Below, piece after piece: positions 50,958 through 60,501 of a stretch of DNA of 64,000 nucleotides (the first letter of the stretch is position 1; each line of letters starts with the position of its first letter). The notes beneath the pieces were generated by a model, which was not told the origin of the DNA, made no database searches, and saw nothing but the letters and a program-made list of their open reading frames with translations. A program made the translations under genes and the position numbers. Source of the DNA: a bacterium D16-51. Lineage in GTDB: Bacteria; Bacillota; Clostridia; Lachnospirales; Lachnospiraceae. Where the stretch lies: the NCBI GenBank assembly GCA_003612285.1, contig RAYE01000022.1:1-64000 (forward strand), given 5' to 3'.

Positions 50958-52181
50958 ATGACAGTATATGATGAATTAGCAGCACGTGGGCTGATTGCCC
51001 AGGTGACGGATGAGGAAAAGATTAAAGACCTGATTAATGAAGGGAAAGCTGTTTTTTATATTGGTTTTGACCCAACGGCAGACAGCCTTCATGTCGGGCA
51101 TTTTATGGCGCTCTGTCTGATGAAGAGGCTTCAGATGGCTGGAAACAAGCCGATTGCACTGCTTGGCGGGGGCACGGCGATGGTAGGCGACCCATCGGGC
51201 CGGACCGATATGCGCCAGATGATGACAAAGGAGACAATTGACCACAACATTGAATGTTTTAAGAAGCAGATTGGGCGTTTTATTGATTTTTCCGACGGAA
51301 AAGCCCTGCTTGTCAATAATGCAGACTGGCTGCTGGATTTGAATTATATTGATGTCCTGCGGAGGATTGGGCAGTATTTCTCCGTAAACAGGATGCTGAG
51401 TGCAGAGTGCTATAAGCAGCGGATGGAAAAGGGGCTGAGTTTTCTGGAATTTAACTACATGATTATGCAGAGTTATGATTTCTATGTATTGTTCCAGGAA
51501 TACGGATGCAATATGCAGTTTGGGGGCGATGACCAATGGAGCAATATGTTAGGGGGAATCCGGCTGATACACAGTAAGATGGGGGAGGACGCCTATGCGA
51601 TGACGATTAACCTTTTGCTCAATTCAGAGGGGAAGAAAATGGGAAAGACGCAGTCAGGGGCTGTCTGGCTTGACCCGGAAAAGACAAGCCCATTTGATTT
51701 TTACCAGTACTGGAGAAATGTTGCAGACAGTGATGTGTTGAACTGCATCCGCATGCTTACCTTCCTTCCGTTAGAGCAGATTAAGGAAATGGAGGATTGG
51801 GAAGGAAGCCAGCTAAACAGGGCGAAGGAAATCCTTGCTTTTGAACTGACAAAGCTTGTGCATGGGGAAGAGGAGGCAAAGAAAGCGCAGGAGGGCGCAA
51901 GGGCGCTTTTTTCCAGCGGGAATGCAGCGGATATGCCAGAAGCCGTGCTTACGGAAGAGGACTTTGAGGATGGCAGCATAGGAATCCTGCGCCTGCTTGT
52001 AAAGGCCGGCCTTGCAGCCTCTAATGGAGAAGCACGCCGCAATGTTTTGCAGGGAGGCGTATCTATAGACGGCGAAAAAGTAACAGATGTAAAAGCGGCT
52101 GTTGCAAAAGATTCCATCGGTACGGATGGAATTGTTATAAAGCGTGGCAAAAAGAAGTTTGTAAAAATATTATTTCACTAA
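50958..52181 (+). CDS. tyrS: Tyrosyl-tRNA synthetase
   Basis: Class I aminoacyl-tRNA synthetase of 407 residues. The HIGH-type motif is HVGH in FDPTADSLHVGHF (about residue 47), tyrosine binding is seen in YMIMQSYDF and GGDDQWSN, the KMSKS-type loop is KMGKT, and a C-terminal S4 domain follows (GEARRNVLQGGVSIDGEKV). It charges tRNA-Tyr and is controlled by the T-box upstream. GGAGGCAGGAG precedes the ATG. Confidence 0.98.
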   Translation: MTVYDELAARGLIAQVTDEEKIKDLINEGKAVFYIGFDPTADSLHVGHFMALCLMKRLQMAGNKPIALLGGGTAMVGDPSGRTDMRQMMTKETIDHNIECFKKQIGRFIDFSDGKALLVNNADWLLDLNYIDVLRRIGQYFSVNRMLSAECYKQRMEKGLSFLEFNYMIMQSYDFYVLFQEYGCNMQFGGDDQWSNMLGGIRLIHSKMGEDAYAMTINLLLNSEGKKMGKTQSGAVWLDPEKTSPFDFYQYWRNVADSDVLNCIRMLTFLPLEQIKEMEDWEGSQLNRAKEILAFELTKLVHGEEEAKKAQEGARALFSSGNAADMPEAVLTEEDFEDGSIGILRLLVKAGLAASNGEARRNVLQGGVSIDGEKVTDVKAAVAKDSIGTDGIVIKRGKKKFVKILFH

Positions 52182-52184
52182 TTT

Positions 52185-52712
52185 CTAGGTTTCGTCTGTT
52201 GTCAGCGCTTTAAAAAGATAACGGTAGATATCGCTGTTCTTCTTTTTAAAGCGGCTGCAGGCGTCAATCGCCATCTCTTCTGTTGGGAGGGTGACGGCGA
52301 CTTCTGCCATGGTATCGCCGTGTTCGAGAATGGTGCAGCGTACCAGGTATTCATTGGAGGTTGTTTTAGTATAATCTGAGCGGATGGATGCGGTATTGGT
52401 AATCTGTATTTTATTCTCTGCCAGATATTCGTCTATCTGCTGCATGGTATCTTTCGGAAGCTGGTAGGAAAAAAACTGCAGGGTTTCCAGACCCTTGTCT
52501 GCAATGGTGTAGTAGGAAGCCGCATGGGTCTGGCTTGTGTGTATCATATTGTCTTCGGTCAGGGAGGCAAGCGTCTCCTGGATAGAAAAATAATTGGTAT
52601 AGCCATATTTCAGAATGAAATCGGACAAAGTGGCATTTGTGATTTCCTGTTTTGCTTTGTGCAGGAAGTATAAAATAATTAATTTATAAAGCTTCATGGA
52701 GTTTGTAGTCAC
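52185..52712 (-). CDS. DUF4364 protein, winged-helix-like
   Basis: 175-residue protein of the DUF4364 family found mainly in Clostridia. The N-terminal 80 residues form a likely winged helix-turn-helix (KLIILYFLHKAKQEITNATLSDFILKYGYTNYFSIQETLASL), followed by an alpha-beta region ending in RFKKKNSDIYRYLFKALT. A regulatory role is suggested by the fold; the target is unknown. Its ATG overlaps the stop of the radical SAM gene by 4 bases, so they are co-translated. It converges with tyrS with only 3 bases between the stops. Confidence 0.85.
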   Translation of the reverse strand: MTTNSMKLYKLIILYFLHKAKQEITNATLSDFILKYGYTNYFSIQETLASLTEDNMIHTSQTHAASYYTIADKGLETLQFFSYQLPKDTMQQIDEYLAENKIQITNTASIRSDYTKTTSNEYLVRCTILEHGDTMAEVAVTLPTEEMAIDACSRFKKKNSDIYRYLFKALTTDET

Positions 52713-53689
52713 AGGCTTCCTCCTTTCTGGCGATACTCTTTTCCCTGATAAATATTTTGTTCTTTCATGGTATGGGCAATCTGGTTTAATACATTTCTTT
52801 TATTTTGGCTCCAGTCTGGAGCCAGCAAAAGTTCTTTTGGACCGTCACCAGTCAGCCGGTGTATGACAATGTCAGGTGACAGATGCGCAATGCATTTTAG
52901 GAGTACAGAGATATATTCATCCTGTGAATAAGTTTTTAGCTCTGGCAGCATTTTTGCAAGGCCAGTCCCCTTTAAAATATGCAGGAGCTGGAATTTAATT
53001 CCCTGGATTCCCAGTTCATTTAAATAGCCGACGGTTTCTAAAATATCCTGTTCCGATTCCCCGGGAAGTCCTAAAATGATATGGACAATAACAGGAATCT
53101 TTCGCTTTTGTAGATTTTGGACACATTTTTCAAAAACAGGCAGGGAATAGCCGCGCCGGATAAACTGTGCTGTGCTTTCATGGATTGTCTGCAGGCCGAG
53201 TTCTATCCAGACGGGTTTTATATGGCTGCATTTTTCTAATAAATGGTAGGTTTCTTCCGAAAAACAGTCTGGCCGTGTCCCAACAGACATGCAGGCAATT
53301 TTTGGGTGTTTCAATATTTCATGGTAAATTTTCTGTAGTTTTTCAATAGGCGCATAGGTATTGGAAAAGGATTGGAGATAAGCGATATACGCTTTTCCTG
53401 TATATTTTTGCCGGGAGGTTAAAAAAGCAATCGCCTGGTCAATTTGTTTTTGTATAGGGCAGCTGCCTGTGAGTGGTGTTGCAAATTCGCCGGAACCGCC
53501 GCCGCTGCAAAAAATGCACCCCTGTGTACCAAGGGTGCCGTCCCGGTTTGGGCAGGACATACCGGCATCCAAAGCCAATTTATATACCTTTTGCCCATAT
53601 TGCTCTTTTAAATAGTAATCAAGGGAATAATATGGTTTTTCTCCCCAGCGTAATTTGTTGTTTCTATTTGATATGTTCTTTAACGGCAT
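52709..53689 (-). CDS. Radical SAM protein, TIGR01212/YhcC-type
   Basis: 326-residue radical SAM enzyme. The cluster-binding cysteines have the long spacing typical of the YhcC group (CPNRDGTLGTQGCIFC, C-x9-C-x2-C), followed by SGGGSGEF, VGTRPDCFSEE, WIELGLQT and IILGLPGESEQDI. The N-terminus WGEKPYYSLDYYLKEQYG also fits. The reaction is unknown; relatives may modify tRNA. GAGGTGG lies 6 bases before the ATG, which falls inside the end of the malic enzyme gene (26-base overlap). Confidence 0.93.
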   Translation of the reverse strand: MPLKNISNRNNKLRWGEKPYYSLDYYLKEQYGQKVYKLALDAGMSCPNRDGTLGTQGCIFCSGGGSGEFATPLTGSCPIQKQIDQAIAFLTSRQKYTGKAYIAYLQSFSNTYAPIEKLQKIYHEILKHPKIACMSVGTRPDCFSEETYHLLEKCSHIKPVWIELGLQTIHESTAQFIRRGYSLPVFEKCVQNLQKRKIPVIVHIILGLPGESEQDILETVGYLNELGIQGIKFQLLHILKGTGLAKMLPELKTYSQDEYISVLLKCIAHLSPDIVIHRLTGDGPKELLLAPDWSQNKRNVLNQIAHTMKEQNIYQGKEYRQKGGSL

Positions 53690-54815
53690 TTGCTACCACC
53701 TCAGCGACCCTTGGGTCAAATGCTTCCGGCATAATATTATCCTCACTTAACCTGTCCTCATCAACCAATCCGGCAATTGCATTTGCAGCAGCTAATTTCA
53801 TTTCTTCCGTAATCTGCGCAGCGCGCCCTTCCAGCGCCCCCTTAAAAATACCAGGAAAGGCAACGACATTGTTGACTTGGTTTGGGAAATCAGAACGGCC
53901 GGTTCCGACAACTTTTGCGCCTGCTTTTTTTGCAAGGTCAGGCATAATTTCAGGAACCGGATTTGCCATTGCAAATAAAATAGAATCCCGGTTCATGGAA
54001 GCTACCATCTCTTCAGAGACAATGCCAGGTGCAGAAACGCCAATAAAGATATCTGCGCCCTCCATAGCATCTGCTAATGTGCCTGTTTTTTGTAAAAGGT
54101 TGGTAACTTCCATCATTTCTTTTTGCATCCAGTTCAAATCTTTCGAGGATTTAGAAAGGATTCCGGACTTGTCACACATTACGATATCAGGAAAGCCGTA
54201 CCGAAGCAGCAGTTTCGTAATCGCTACGCCGGCAGAACCAGCCCCATTTACAACGATACGGCAGTCTTCCTTCTTTTTCCCGGTTACTTTCAGCGCATTG
54301 ATGATCCCGGCTAAGACAACAATTGCCGTCCCATGCTGGTCGTCATGGAATACAGGGATAGGAAGGGCTTTTTTCAAACGTTCTTCGATTTCAAAACAGC
54401 GCGGGGCAGAAATATCTTCCAGGTTAATGCCTCCAAATGCCGGCGCAATGTTGATGACTGTCCGGATGATTTCTTCAGTATCTTGTGTATCCAGGCAGAT
54501 TGGGAAAGCGTTTACATTGCCAAATTCTTTGAAAAGGACAGCTTTCCCTTCCATTACGGGCATAGCGGCTTCCGGACCGATATTGCCAAGGCCGAGCACT
54601 GCGCTGCCATCTGATACGACGGCAACGGTATTTGCTTTTATTGTATATTGATATGCCTGCGCCTTATCTTGCGCAATTACCTTGCATGGCTCCGCAACGC
54701 CTGGGGTATACGCAATTGCCAGGTCTTCGCGGGAATTTACATGGCATTTTGGGGTAGTGTTGATTTTTCCGTTCCATTCTTTATGGAGCATTAGTGCTTT
54801 TTCGCTTGTATTCAT
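53664..54815 (-). CDS. NAD(P)-dependent malic enzyme
   Basis: 383-residue cytoplasmic enzyme that decarboxylates malate to pyruvate. It has the N-terminal AYTPGVAEPCKVI, the metal-site IPVFHDDQHGTAIV and the Rossmann segment IVVNGAGSAGVAITKLLLRYG, then FIGVSAPGIVSEEMV and AMANPVPEI. Length and lack of a fused phosphotransacetylase domain match the short bacterial form. The cofactor cannot be told from the sequence by eye. It has its own promoter, divergent from rho. Confidence 0.96.
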   Translation of the reverse strand: MNTSEKALMLHKEWNGKINTTPKCHVNSREDLAIAYTPGVAEPCKVIAQDKAQAYQYTIKANTVAVVSDGSAVLGLGNIGPEAAMPVMEGKAVLFKEFGNVNAFPICLDTQDTEEIIRTVINIAPAFGGINLEDISAPRCFEIEERLKKALPIPVFHDDQHGTAIVVLAGIINALKVTGKKKEDCRIVVNGAGSAGVAITKLLLRYGFPDIVMCDKSGILSKSSKDLNWMQKEMMEVTNLLQKTGTLADAMEGADIFIGVSAPGIVSEEMVASMNRDSILFAMANPVPEIMPDLAKKAGAKVVGTGRSDFPNQVNNVVAFPGIFKGALEGRAAQITEEMKLAAANAIAGLVDEDRLSEDNIMPEAFDPRVAEVVANAVKEHIK

Positions 54816-54893
54816 GAAAGTTTCCTCATTTCCTTTGGTTTTGCCCCTGCTGCCAGGCAGTTCCCAGCTTATGCAGCGGCAGTATTCCCCACA

Positions 54894-54922
54894 ATCATAG
54901 CATAGATTAAATTTTCATACAA
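54894..54922 (-). promoter_or_regulatory. Promoter of the malic enzyme operon
   Basis: On the minus strand TTGTAT (54917-54922), a 17-base spacer and TATGAT (54894-54899). Its -35 lies only 8 bases from the -35 of the divergent rho promoter. Confidence 0.65.
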
Positions 54923-54930
54923 GATTATAC

Positions 54931-54959
54931 TTTACAGATTCTAAAAACTTTTGTATACT
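54931..54959 (+). promoter_or_regulatory. Promoter of rho
   Basis: TTTACA (54931-54936), a 17-base spacer and TATACT (54954-54959). This gives a rho leader of about 280 bases. Confidence 0.7.
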
Positions 54960-54965
54960 AAAGTT

Positions 54966-55249
54966 AGTGTTTACAGCCAGTTGGCTAGAAGGTATATTTA
55001 TATTCGTGGCTGGGACAGTAACATACCGAACTTATGTTGTAATGGTCTTATATGTTATGCGCTGCAAGTCTTTCGCAGTATATTCACTGTATTTCCAAAA
55101 AAATGCAATATCTTAAAATCGGATACGAAGGGGATAGAAAGAAAAAATACGGCAGCTTTTTGCGGTTCTCTCTGATTCCCAAGGGAAAGGAATGGACATG
55201 GCTTTATCATATAGCGGTGTCCGGAAGAATTTATGGAGGAAAATAAGTC
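54966..55249 (+). other. Long 5' leader of rho
   Basis: About 280 bases without a convincing ORF. An AGCCAG...TGGCTGG pairing near 54972-55018 is possible, but no T-box, riboswitch or terminator is recognised. Long leaders before rho often serve autogenous control by Rho-dependent attenuation; that is inference here. Confidence 0.35.
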
Positions 55250-56827
55250 ATGGAAGAGTTAGAAGGATTATCATTAGTTGATTTGCGCCTGGTCGCAAAG
55301 AAAATGGGAGTGAAGAGTGTTACAGCTTACCGTAAGAAGGAGCTTTTGGATTTGCTGAAAGAAAAGCAGAAAGAGGCTGATGCTGACAAAGAGTCCGATA
55401 AGAGCGTGGCTGCAGAAAAGAAAGAGGAAATAAAGGAAAAAGAGAAGGCAGAAGCAAAAGAGAATGCTGCCATGCGCACAGAACGCCCGGAAAGAAAGAG
55501 GCCGGAAAAAAATGCTTCCCCAGAACATATTGTGAAAGAAGACGACAATAGTAAAAGGAATGCTTATAATAAAAAAGTAATGTCGCGCTACAACGAAAAA
55601 CAGCAGCGGAAAGAGAATGGCAGGAAAGAGGGCAGGAGGACAGAGGATGCCCCTGCAGAACGCCAGCAGAAATATATACCGACAGAAATGGAGCAGCTTG
55701 ACAGTGGTGAAGTGCGCAACGGTATTTTAGAAGTTTTGTCAGAGGGGTATGGTTTTATCCGATGTGATAATTACCTCCCGGGAGAAGAGGACGTCTATGT
55801 TTCCCCGGCCCTGATCCGTAAATACCACCTCCGTACAGGAGATATCCTGGAAGGGAATATCAGGGTGCGTAACCAGAATGAAAAGTTTGGGGCTCTTTTA
55901 TATATTAAAACAGTAAATGGATATTCTTTAGACCAGGTTCTGCGGCGGCATAGATTTGAGCAGCTTACGCCTGTGTTCCCGGATGAGAGGATTCGCCTGG
56001 AAACTCCGGGAAGCGGGATTTCTATGCGGATGATGGATTTGATTTCCCCGATTGGGAAGGGGCAGCGCGGCATGATTGTTTCCCAGCCAAAGACGGGTAA
56101 GACGACCCTGTTAAAGCAGGTTGCAAAGGCAGTTAAGACAAACCATCCGAAGATGCATATTATTGTCCTGTTAATTGACGAACGCCCGGAAGAAGTTACA
56201 GATATTAAGGAATCAATTATGGGGCACAATGTAGAAGTAATTTATTCTACTTTTGATGAACTCCCGGAGAACCATAAAAGAGTATCTGAGATGGTGATTG
56301 AGCGCGCAAAGCGGCTTGTGGAACATGGGGAAGAAGTGATGATACTTTTAGACAGCATAACCCGCCTTGCAAGGGCATATAACCTGACGGTAGTGCCAAG
56401 CGGCCGCACTTTGTCCGGCGGGCTTGATCCGGCGGCGCTCCATATGCCGAAACGTTTCTTTGGCGCCGCAAGGAATATGAGGGAGGGCGGAAACCTGACA
56501 ATCCTTGCAACTGCGCTTGTTGATACGGGAAGCAAGATGGATGACGTAGTTTTTGAGGAATTTAAAGGAACTGGTAATATGGAATTAGTATTAGACCGTT
56601 CCTTATCTGAAAAAAGGGTATTTCCGGCAATTGATTTACAAAAGTCAAGCACCCGCAGGGAAGATCTGCTTTTGACACAGGAAGAAATTGAGGCGACGTT
56701 TTTGATGCGGAAGGCGTTTGGCGGTTCCCGCTCGGATGAAGCGGTGGAACGGATTATTGAAATGTTCCGCAAGACGAAAAATAACCGGGAATTTATACAG
56801 CTTATAAAGAAAGTCAAAATCGTCTGA
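55250..56827 (+). CDS. rho: Transcription termination factor Rho
   Basis: 525-residue hexameric RNA helicase. The N-terminal helical domain (SLVDLRLVAKKMGVKSVTAYRKKELLDLL) is followed by an unusual insertion of about 100 residues rich in Lys, Glu, Arg and Asn (about 45-145). A cold-shock-like RNA-binding domain comes next (GILEVLSEGYGFIR), then the ATPase core with Walker A SQPKTGKTTLLKQ and ILLDSITRLARAYN. Such N-terminal insertions occur in some Firmicutes, Bacteroidetes and Actinobacteria and have been linked to phase separation or altered RNA binding; the effect here is unknown. Confidence 0.98.
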   Translation: MEELEGLSLVDLRLVAKKMGVKSVTAYRKKELLDLLKEKQKEADADKESDKSVAAEKKEEIKEKEKAEAKENAAMRTERPERKRPEKNASPEHIVKEDDNSKRNAYNKKVMSRYNEKQQRKENGRKEGRRTEDAPAERQQKYIPTEMEQLDSGEVRNGILEVLSEGYGFIRCDNYLPGEEDVYVSPALIRKYHLRTGDILEGNIRVRNQNEKFGALLYIKTVNGYSLDQVLRRHRFEQLTPVFPDERIRLETPGSGISMRMMDLISPIGKGQRGMIVSQPKTGKTTLLKQVAKAVKTNHPKMHIIVLLIDERPEEVTDIKESIMGHNVEVIYSTFDELPENHKRVSEMVIERAKRLVEHGEEVMILLDSITRLARAYNLTVVPSGRTLSGGLDPAALHMPKRFFGAARNMREGGNLTILATALVDTGSKMDDVVFEEFKGTGNMELVLDRSLSEKRVFPAIDLQKSSTRREDLLLTQEEIEATFLMRKAFGGSRSDEAVERIIEMFRKTKNNREFIQLIKKVKIV

Positions 56828-56836
56828 AAAAAATGG

Positions 56837-56865
56837 TTGCATTCATAAATTTGCTATGCTATACT
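56837..56865 (+). promoter_or_regulatory. Promoter of rpmE
   Basis: TTGCAT (56837-56842), a 17-base spacer and TATACT (56860-56865), directly after the rho stop; rpmE can be transcribed on its own. Confidence 0.7.
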
Positions 56866-56913
56866 GATGGAGTTGTTTTAAGATGTCCAGGACAGCAGAA
56901 TGGAGGTTAAGTC

Positions 56914-57120
56914 ATGAAAGAGGGTATTCATCCTAATTATTATCAGGCTAAGGTCGTATGCAACTGCGGAAACGAATTTGTAACCGGTTCTACGAAGGAA
57001 GAGATTCATGTGGAAATCTGTTCAAAATGTCATTCCTTTTATACCGGCCAGCAGAAAGCTGTTAAAGCCCGTGGTGCAATTGATAAATTCAACCGCAGAT
57101 ATGGCATTCAGTCAAATTAG
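56914..57120 (+). CDS. rpmE: 50S ribosomal protein L31 (zinc-binding type)
   Basis: 68-residue L31. It starts [22 protein letters not shown] and has the second Cys pair in [13 protein letters not shown], so all four zinc-site Cys are present (C+ form), followed by [11 protein letters not shown]. The zinc-free paralogue is not seen in this window. AGGTTAAG near the ATG is only a moderate ribosome binding site; GGAGG lies about 10 bases upstream. Confidence 0.97.
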   Translation: MKEGIHPNYYQAKVVCNCGNEFVTGSTKEEIHVEICSKCHSFYTGQQKAVKARGAIDKFNRRYGIQSN

Positions 57121-57150
57121 CGATATAGCTGGTCAGCTTGCTGGCCTTAT

Positions 57151-57194
57151 AAATGGTCACAGTGACCGGATAGATTCGGCTGCTGTGACCATTT
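57151..57194 (+). terminator. Hairpin after rpmE
   Basis: AAATGGTCACAG (57151-57162) and CTGTGACCATTT (57183-57194) form a perfect 12-bp stem with a 20-base loop. The T-run is short, so termination strength is uncertain. Confidence 0.6.
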
Positions 57195-57255
57195 GTGTAT
57201 TTATGTAGTTGTTGGGCTGTGGTTTCAAAGATACAATGGAGGAAGAAATAGAAGC

Positions 57256-58479
57256 ATGAAATCGTCAGGAATTGGTGGCCAGGCGGTACTCGAAGGCGTT
57301 ATGATGAAAAATAAATCAGAATATGCCGTTGCAGTAAGGAAGCCTGATGGGGAGATTACAGTTACAAGAGGAAAATGTAAAAGCTTGACAGAACGCTCTC
57401 TTTTTTTCCGCCTTCCGGTAATCCGTGGTGTCGTAGCATTTATTGAATCATTGGTTATTGGTTTGCGGACTATGACATATTCTGCAAGTTTTTATGAGGA
57501 AGAAGAAGAAAAAGAACAAGAGAAGAAAAAAGAGGATGAAAAGGAAGAGAAAGGCTGGAAGGAAACAGCGGAAACGGCAGTTACCATTTTGCTTTCCGTT
57601 GTAATTGCCATGCTGGCATTTGTGATTCTTCCATACTTTTTATCGCAGCTTTTAAGCAGCAGGATAGAATCACGCATGGCCCTGGCGGCAATTGAAGGGG
57701 GAATCCGTGTTCTGCTGTTTGTGGGATATGTTATTGCAATTTCCTTTATGAATGATATCCGCAGGACTTTTATGTATCATGGGGCAGAACATAAAACGAT
57801 TAACTGTATTGAAAACGGCCTGGACCTTACAGTTGAAAATGTAAAGAGGCAGTCAAAGCACCACCGCCGCTGTGGAACGAGTTTTTTGTTTATTGTAATT
57901 TTTTTAAGTATCATTTTCTTTATGTTTATACATTTTGACAACATGTGGCTCCGGATTTTGTCGCGGGTTGTCCTTGTGCCGGTAATTGCAGGGGTTTCCT
58001 ATGAATTTATTTATTTTGCAGGGAATAGCGACAGTAAAGCAGTTGAAGTGTTAAGCAAGCCGGGGATGCTTCTGCAGATGCTGACGACTAAGGAGCCTGA
58101 CAATAAAATGATAGAGGTTGCCATTGCTTCCGTAGAGGAAATCTTTGACTGGAGGGAATACCAGAGAAGATGCATTGCGGCAGAAAAGAGCAAGGCAAAG
58201 TTAGAGAAGAACAAACAGGCTGCTGCCGGAAAGAAAAAATCACGCTCAGAGATTGCAGAAGAAATAAGACGCCGGGAAGAAGAAAATGCAAAACGCGCCA
58301 ATGAGCGCGCCCGGCGCATGATGGAGCAGGAGCGCCGGGAGGCAGAACTGGAAAAGGTTGCAAGCGAGGCGGCGAAGAGAAAATCACGCAGGGAAGCGAT
58401 GCAGCGCGCCCAGGAAGAAGAAAGCGACGAAGATGCCTTGTCAGGGCTTGACCATTATTTTGATAAAAAAGAAGAATAG
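57256..58479 (+). CDS. DUF1385 (YqhQ-like) membrane protein
   Basis: 407 residues. The N-terminus is the family mark (GIGGQAVLEGVMMKNKSEYAVAVRKPDG). Three or four hydrophobic segments follow, separated by an acidic stretch, with FMYHGAEHKTINCIENG and RRCGTSFLFIVIFLS in the middle. The last 130 residues are a highly charged, probably coiled-coil tail (EEIRRREEENAKRANERARRM region), longer than in many homologues. YqhQ-type proteins are uncharacterised and often sit next to prmC and prfA, as here. The start at 57256 is chosen by family match; GGAGG is rather far (13 bases). Confidence 0.9.
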   Translation: MKSSGIGGQAVLEGVMMKNKSEYAVAVRKPDGEITVTRGKCKSLTERSLFFRLPVIRGVVAFIESLVIGLRTMTYSASFYEEEEEKEQEKKKEDEKEEKGWKETAETAVTILLSVVIAMLAFVILPYFLSQLLSSRIESRMALAAIEGGIRVLLFVGYVIAISFMNDIRRTFMYHGAEHKTINCIENGLDLTVENVKRQSKHHRRCGTSFLFIVIFLSIIFFMFIHFDNMWLRILSRVVLVPVIAGVSYEFIYFAGNSDSKAVEVLSKPGMLLQMLTTKEPDNKMIEVAIASVEEIFDWREYQRRCIAAEKSKAKLEKNKQAAAGKKKSRSEIAEEIRRREEENAKRANERARRMMEQERREAELEKVASEAAKRKSRREAMQRAQEEESDEDALSGLDHYFDKKEE

Positions 58480-58575
58480 ATTGAAAAATCATTGTTATTT
58501 GTGCCGCAAAGAGCGCGGCACGGGGAATAGTGCTGTAAAAGCAGCATGTCAGTTTAGGGATAGAGGGAAAAGCAG

Positions 58576-59430
58576 ATGGAAATGGAACGTATAACGTACA
58601 GTGAGCTTTTACAGGAGGGGAAAGCCCTTTTAGAAACGGCTGCAGTACAGGAGGCGGATATTGACAGCTGGCTTCTTCTGGAATATGTGACAGGGATGGA
58701 CCGAAGCTGTTATTTCCTGAAAAGCACGGAGACGGCTGCTGAAGAAGAGATGACGGTTTACCGGAAGTTAATCAGCCAGAGGGCAGGGCATATCCCATTG
58801 CAGTACCTGACAGGGGTGCAGGAATTTATGGGGCTTCCTTTTTGGGTAAACCAGGATGTGCTTGTTCCAAGGCAGGATACAGAATGCCTTGTGGAAACGG
58901 CGTTAGAATTTGCCAAGGGGAAAAAAGTGCTTGATTTATGTACGGGTTCCGGCTGTATTGCGGTTTCCCTGGTGGTTTTGGGGCAGGTAAAGGAGTGCCA
59001 TGCTGCAGATTTGTCAGCGAAAGCTCTGGAGACAGCCAGGAAAAATGCAAAGCGGAACAATGCTGAAATTACTTTTATGGAAAGTGATTTATTTGAAAAG
59101 GTGACAGAGGTATATGATATCATCCTGTCAAATCCGCCTTATATCCCTGGTGATGAAATCGAAGGGCTTTCAGAAGAAGTCAGGGGGCATGAGCCGCATA
59201 TGGCTCTGGACGGCGGCATGGATGGGCTGATCTTTTACCGGAGGATTGCAGCGGAGAGTAAAGCGTATCTGGCAGACGGCGGCATGCTGTTTTTTGAGAT
59301 TGGCTGTGAGCAGGCAGAAGCCGTCCGTGAAATTATGGAAGCAGAAGGCTTTTATGATATTGTATGCAAAAAAGACTATGCCGGCAATGACAGGGTTGTA
59401 TATGGAAAGAAGGGAAAAGAAAATGTTTGA
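58576..59430 (+). CDS. prmC: Peptide chain release factor N5-glutamine methyltransferase
   Basis: SAM-dependent enzyme that methylates the GGQ glutamine of release factors, 284 residues. It has an N-terminal helical domain, then [28 protein letters not shown], the SAM motif [15 protein letters not shown] and the catalytic NPPYIP. Its substrate gene prfA follows with an 8-base overlap, the classical arrangement. A second ATG two codons later (58582) is an alternative start. Confidence 0.97.
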   Translation: MEMERITYSELLQEGKALLETAAVQEADIDSWLLLEYVTGMDRSCYFLKSTETAAEEEMTVYRKLISQRAGHIPLQYLTGVQEFMGLPFWVNQDVLVPRQDTECLVETALEFAKGKKVLDLCTGSGCIAVSLVVLGQVKECHAADLSAKALETARKNAKRNNAEITFMESDLFEKVTEVYDIILSNPPYIPGDEIEGLSEEVRGHEPHMALDGGMDGLIFYRRIAAESKAYLADGGMLFFEIGCEQAEAVREIMEAEGFYDIVCKKDYAGNDRVVYGKKGKENV

Positions 59431-60499
59431 CAGATTAGAGGATTTGGTGAGGCGGCTGGAAGAATTAAATATTGAGCTGGCAGATCCGGATACTATTAAT
59501 AATCAGGAGAAATACCGCCAGCTGATGAAGGAGCAGAATGAACTGACTCCGATTGTAGAAAAATACAGGGAATATAAAAAGGCAAAGGATGGGGTGGAAG
59601 ACAGCCTGGCGCTTTTGGAGAGTGAAAGTGATGAAGAGATGCGCGAGCTTGCCAAGGAAGAATTAAACGACTGCAAGCAGGCTGTGGAAGATTGTGAGCA
59701 GGAATTAAGGATTCTGATGCTTCCAAAAGATGTAAATGATGATAAAAATGTAATTGTAGAAATCCGCGGCGGCGCAGGAGGGGACGAAGCTGCCCTTTTT
59801 GCAGCAGATTTGTTCCGTATGTATTCAAAATATGCCGAGGCGAACCGTTGGAAGGTTGAAGTGATGAGCGCCAATGAAAATGGGATTGGCGGTTTTAAAG
59901 AAATTGTATTTATGGTGATTGGCTCCGGCGCTTATTCTAAGTTAAAGTATGAAAGCGGCGTACACCGTGTACAGAGGATTCCTTCTACCGAGTCCGGCGG
60001 CAGAATCCATACTTCTACGGCAACTGTTGCGATTATGCCGGAAGTGGAAGACGTGGAAGTGTTTGTTGACCCAAATGACTGTAAAATTGATGTATACCGG
60101 GCTTCCGGCAATGGCGGGCAGTGTGTCAATACAACCGATTCCGCTGTCCGTATTACGCATATTCCAACCGGGATTGTCGTTACCTGCCAGGATGAAAAAT
60201 CACAGTTAAAAAATAAAGACAAGGCAATGAAGGTACTCCGTTCCAGGATTTATGATATGGAACAGGAAAAGGCAAATAGTGAACAGGCGGCAGAGCGGAA
60301 AAGCCAGGTGGGGACCGGGGATCGTTCAGAAAAAATCCGCACCTATAATTTTCCACAGGGACGTGTTACAGACCACCGTATTAAATTTACCAGCCACCGC
60401 CTTGGGGAGATTTTAGAAGGCGATTTGACAGAAGTTATCCAGAATATTATTGCGGCGGACCAGGCGGCAAAACTTGCAAAGCTAAATGAAAGCGCATAG
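59423..60499 (+). CDS. prfA: Peptide chain release factor 1
   Basis: 358-residue RF1 that recognises UAA and UAG stops. The catalytic GGQ is at 231-233 in [19 protein letters not shown]; the anticodon-mimic region and the coiled-coil N-terminus ([19 protein letters not shown]) are intact. The frame extends upstream to 59246 inside prmC, but the ATG at 59423 gives the family N-terminus and overlaps the prmC stop. AAGGGAAAAG precedes it. Confidence 0.98.
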   Translation: MFDRLEDLVRRLEELNIELADPDTINNQEKYRQLMKEQNELTPIVEKYREYKKAKDGVEDSLALLESESDEEMRELAKEELNDCKQAVEDCEQELRILMLPKDVNDDKNVIVEIRGGAGGDEAALFAADLFRMYSKYAEANRWKVEVMSANENGIGGFKEIVFMVIGSGAYSKLKYESGVHRVQRIPSTESGGRIHTSTATVAIMPEVEDVEVFVDPNDCKIDVYRASGNGGQCVNTTDSAVRITHIPTGIVVTCQDEKSQLKNKDKAMKVLRSRIYDMEQEKANSEQAAERKSQVGTGDRSEKIRTYNFPQGRVTDHRIKFTSHRLGEILEGDLTEVIQNIIAADQAAKLAKLNESA

Positions 60500-60501
60500 T
60501 T

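Noticed and set aside
53473-54651. Plus-strand ORF of 392 residues
   Set aside because: Antisense to the malic enzyme and the radical SAM gene, whose motifs are clear; Ser/Ala/Pro-rich composition is typical of a shadow frame.
54951-55246. Small ORFs in the rho leader
   Set aside because: No Shine-Dalgarno and no similarity; best read as untranslated leader.
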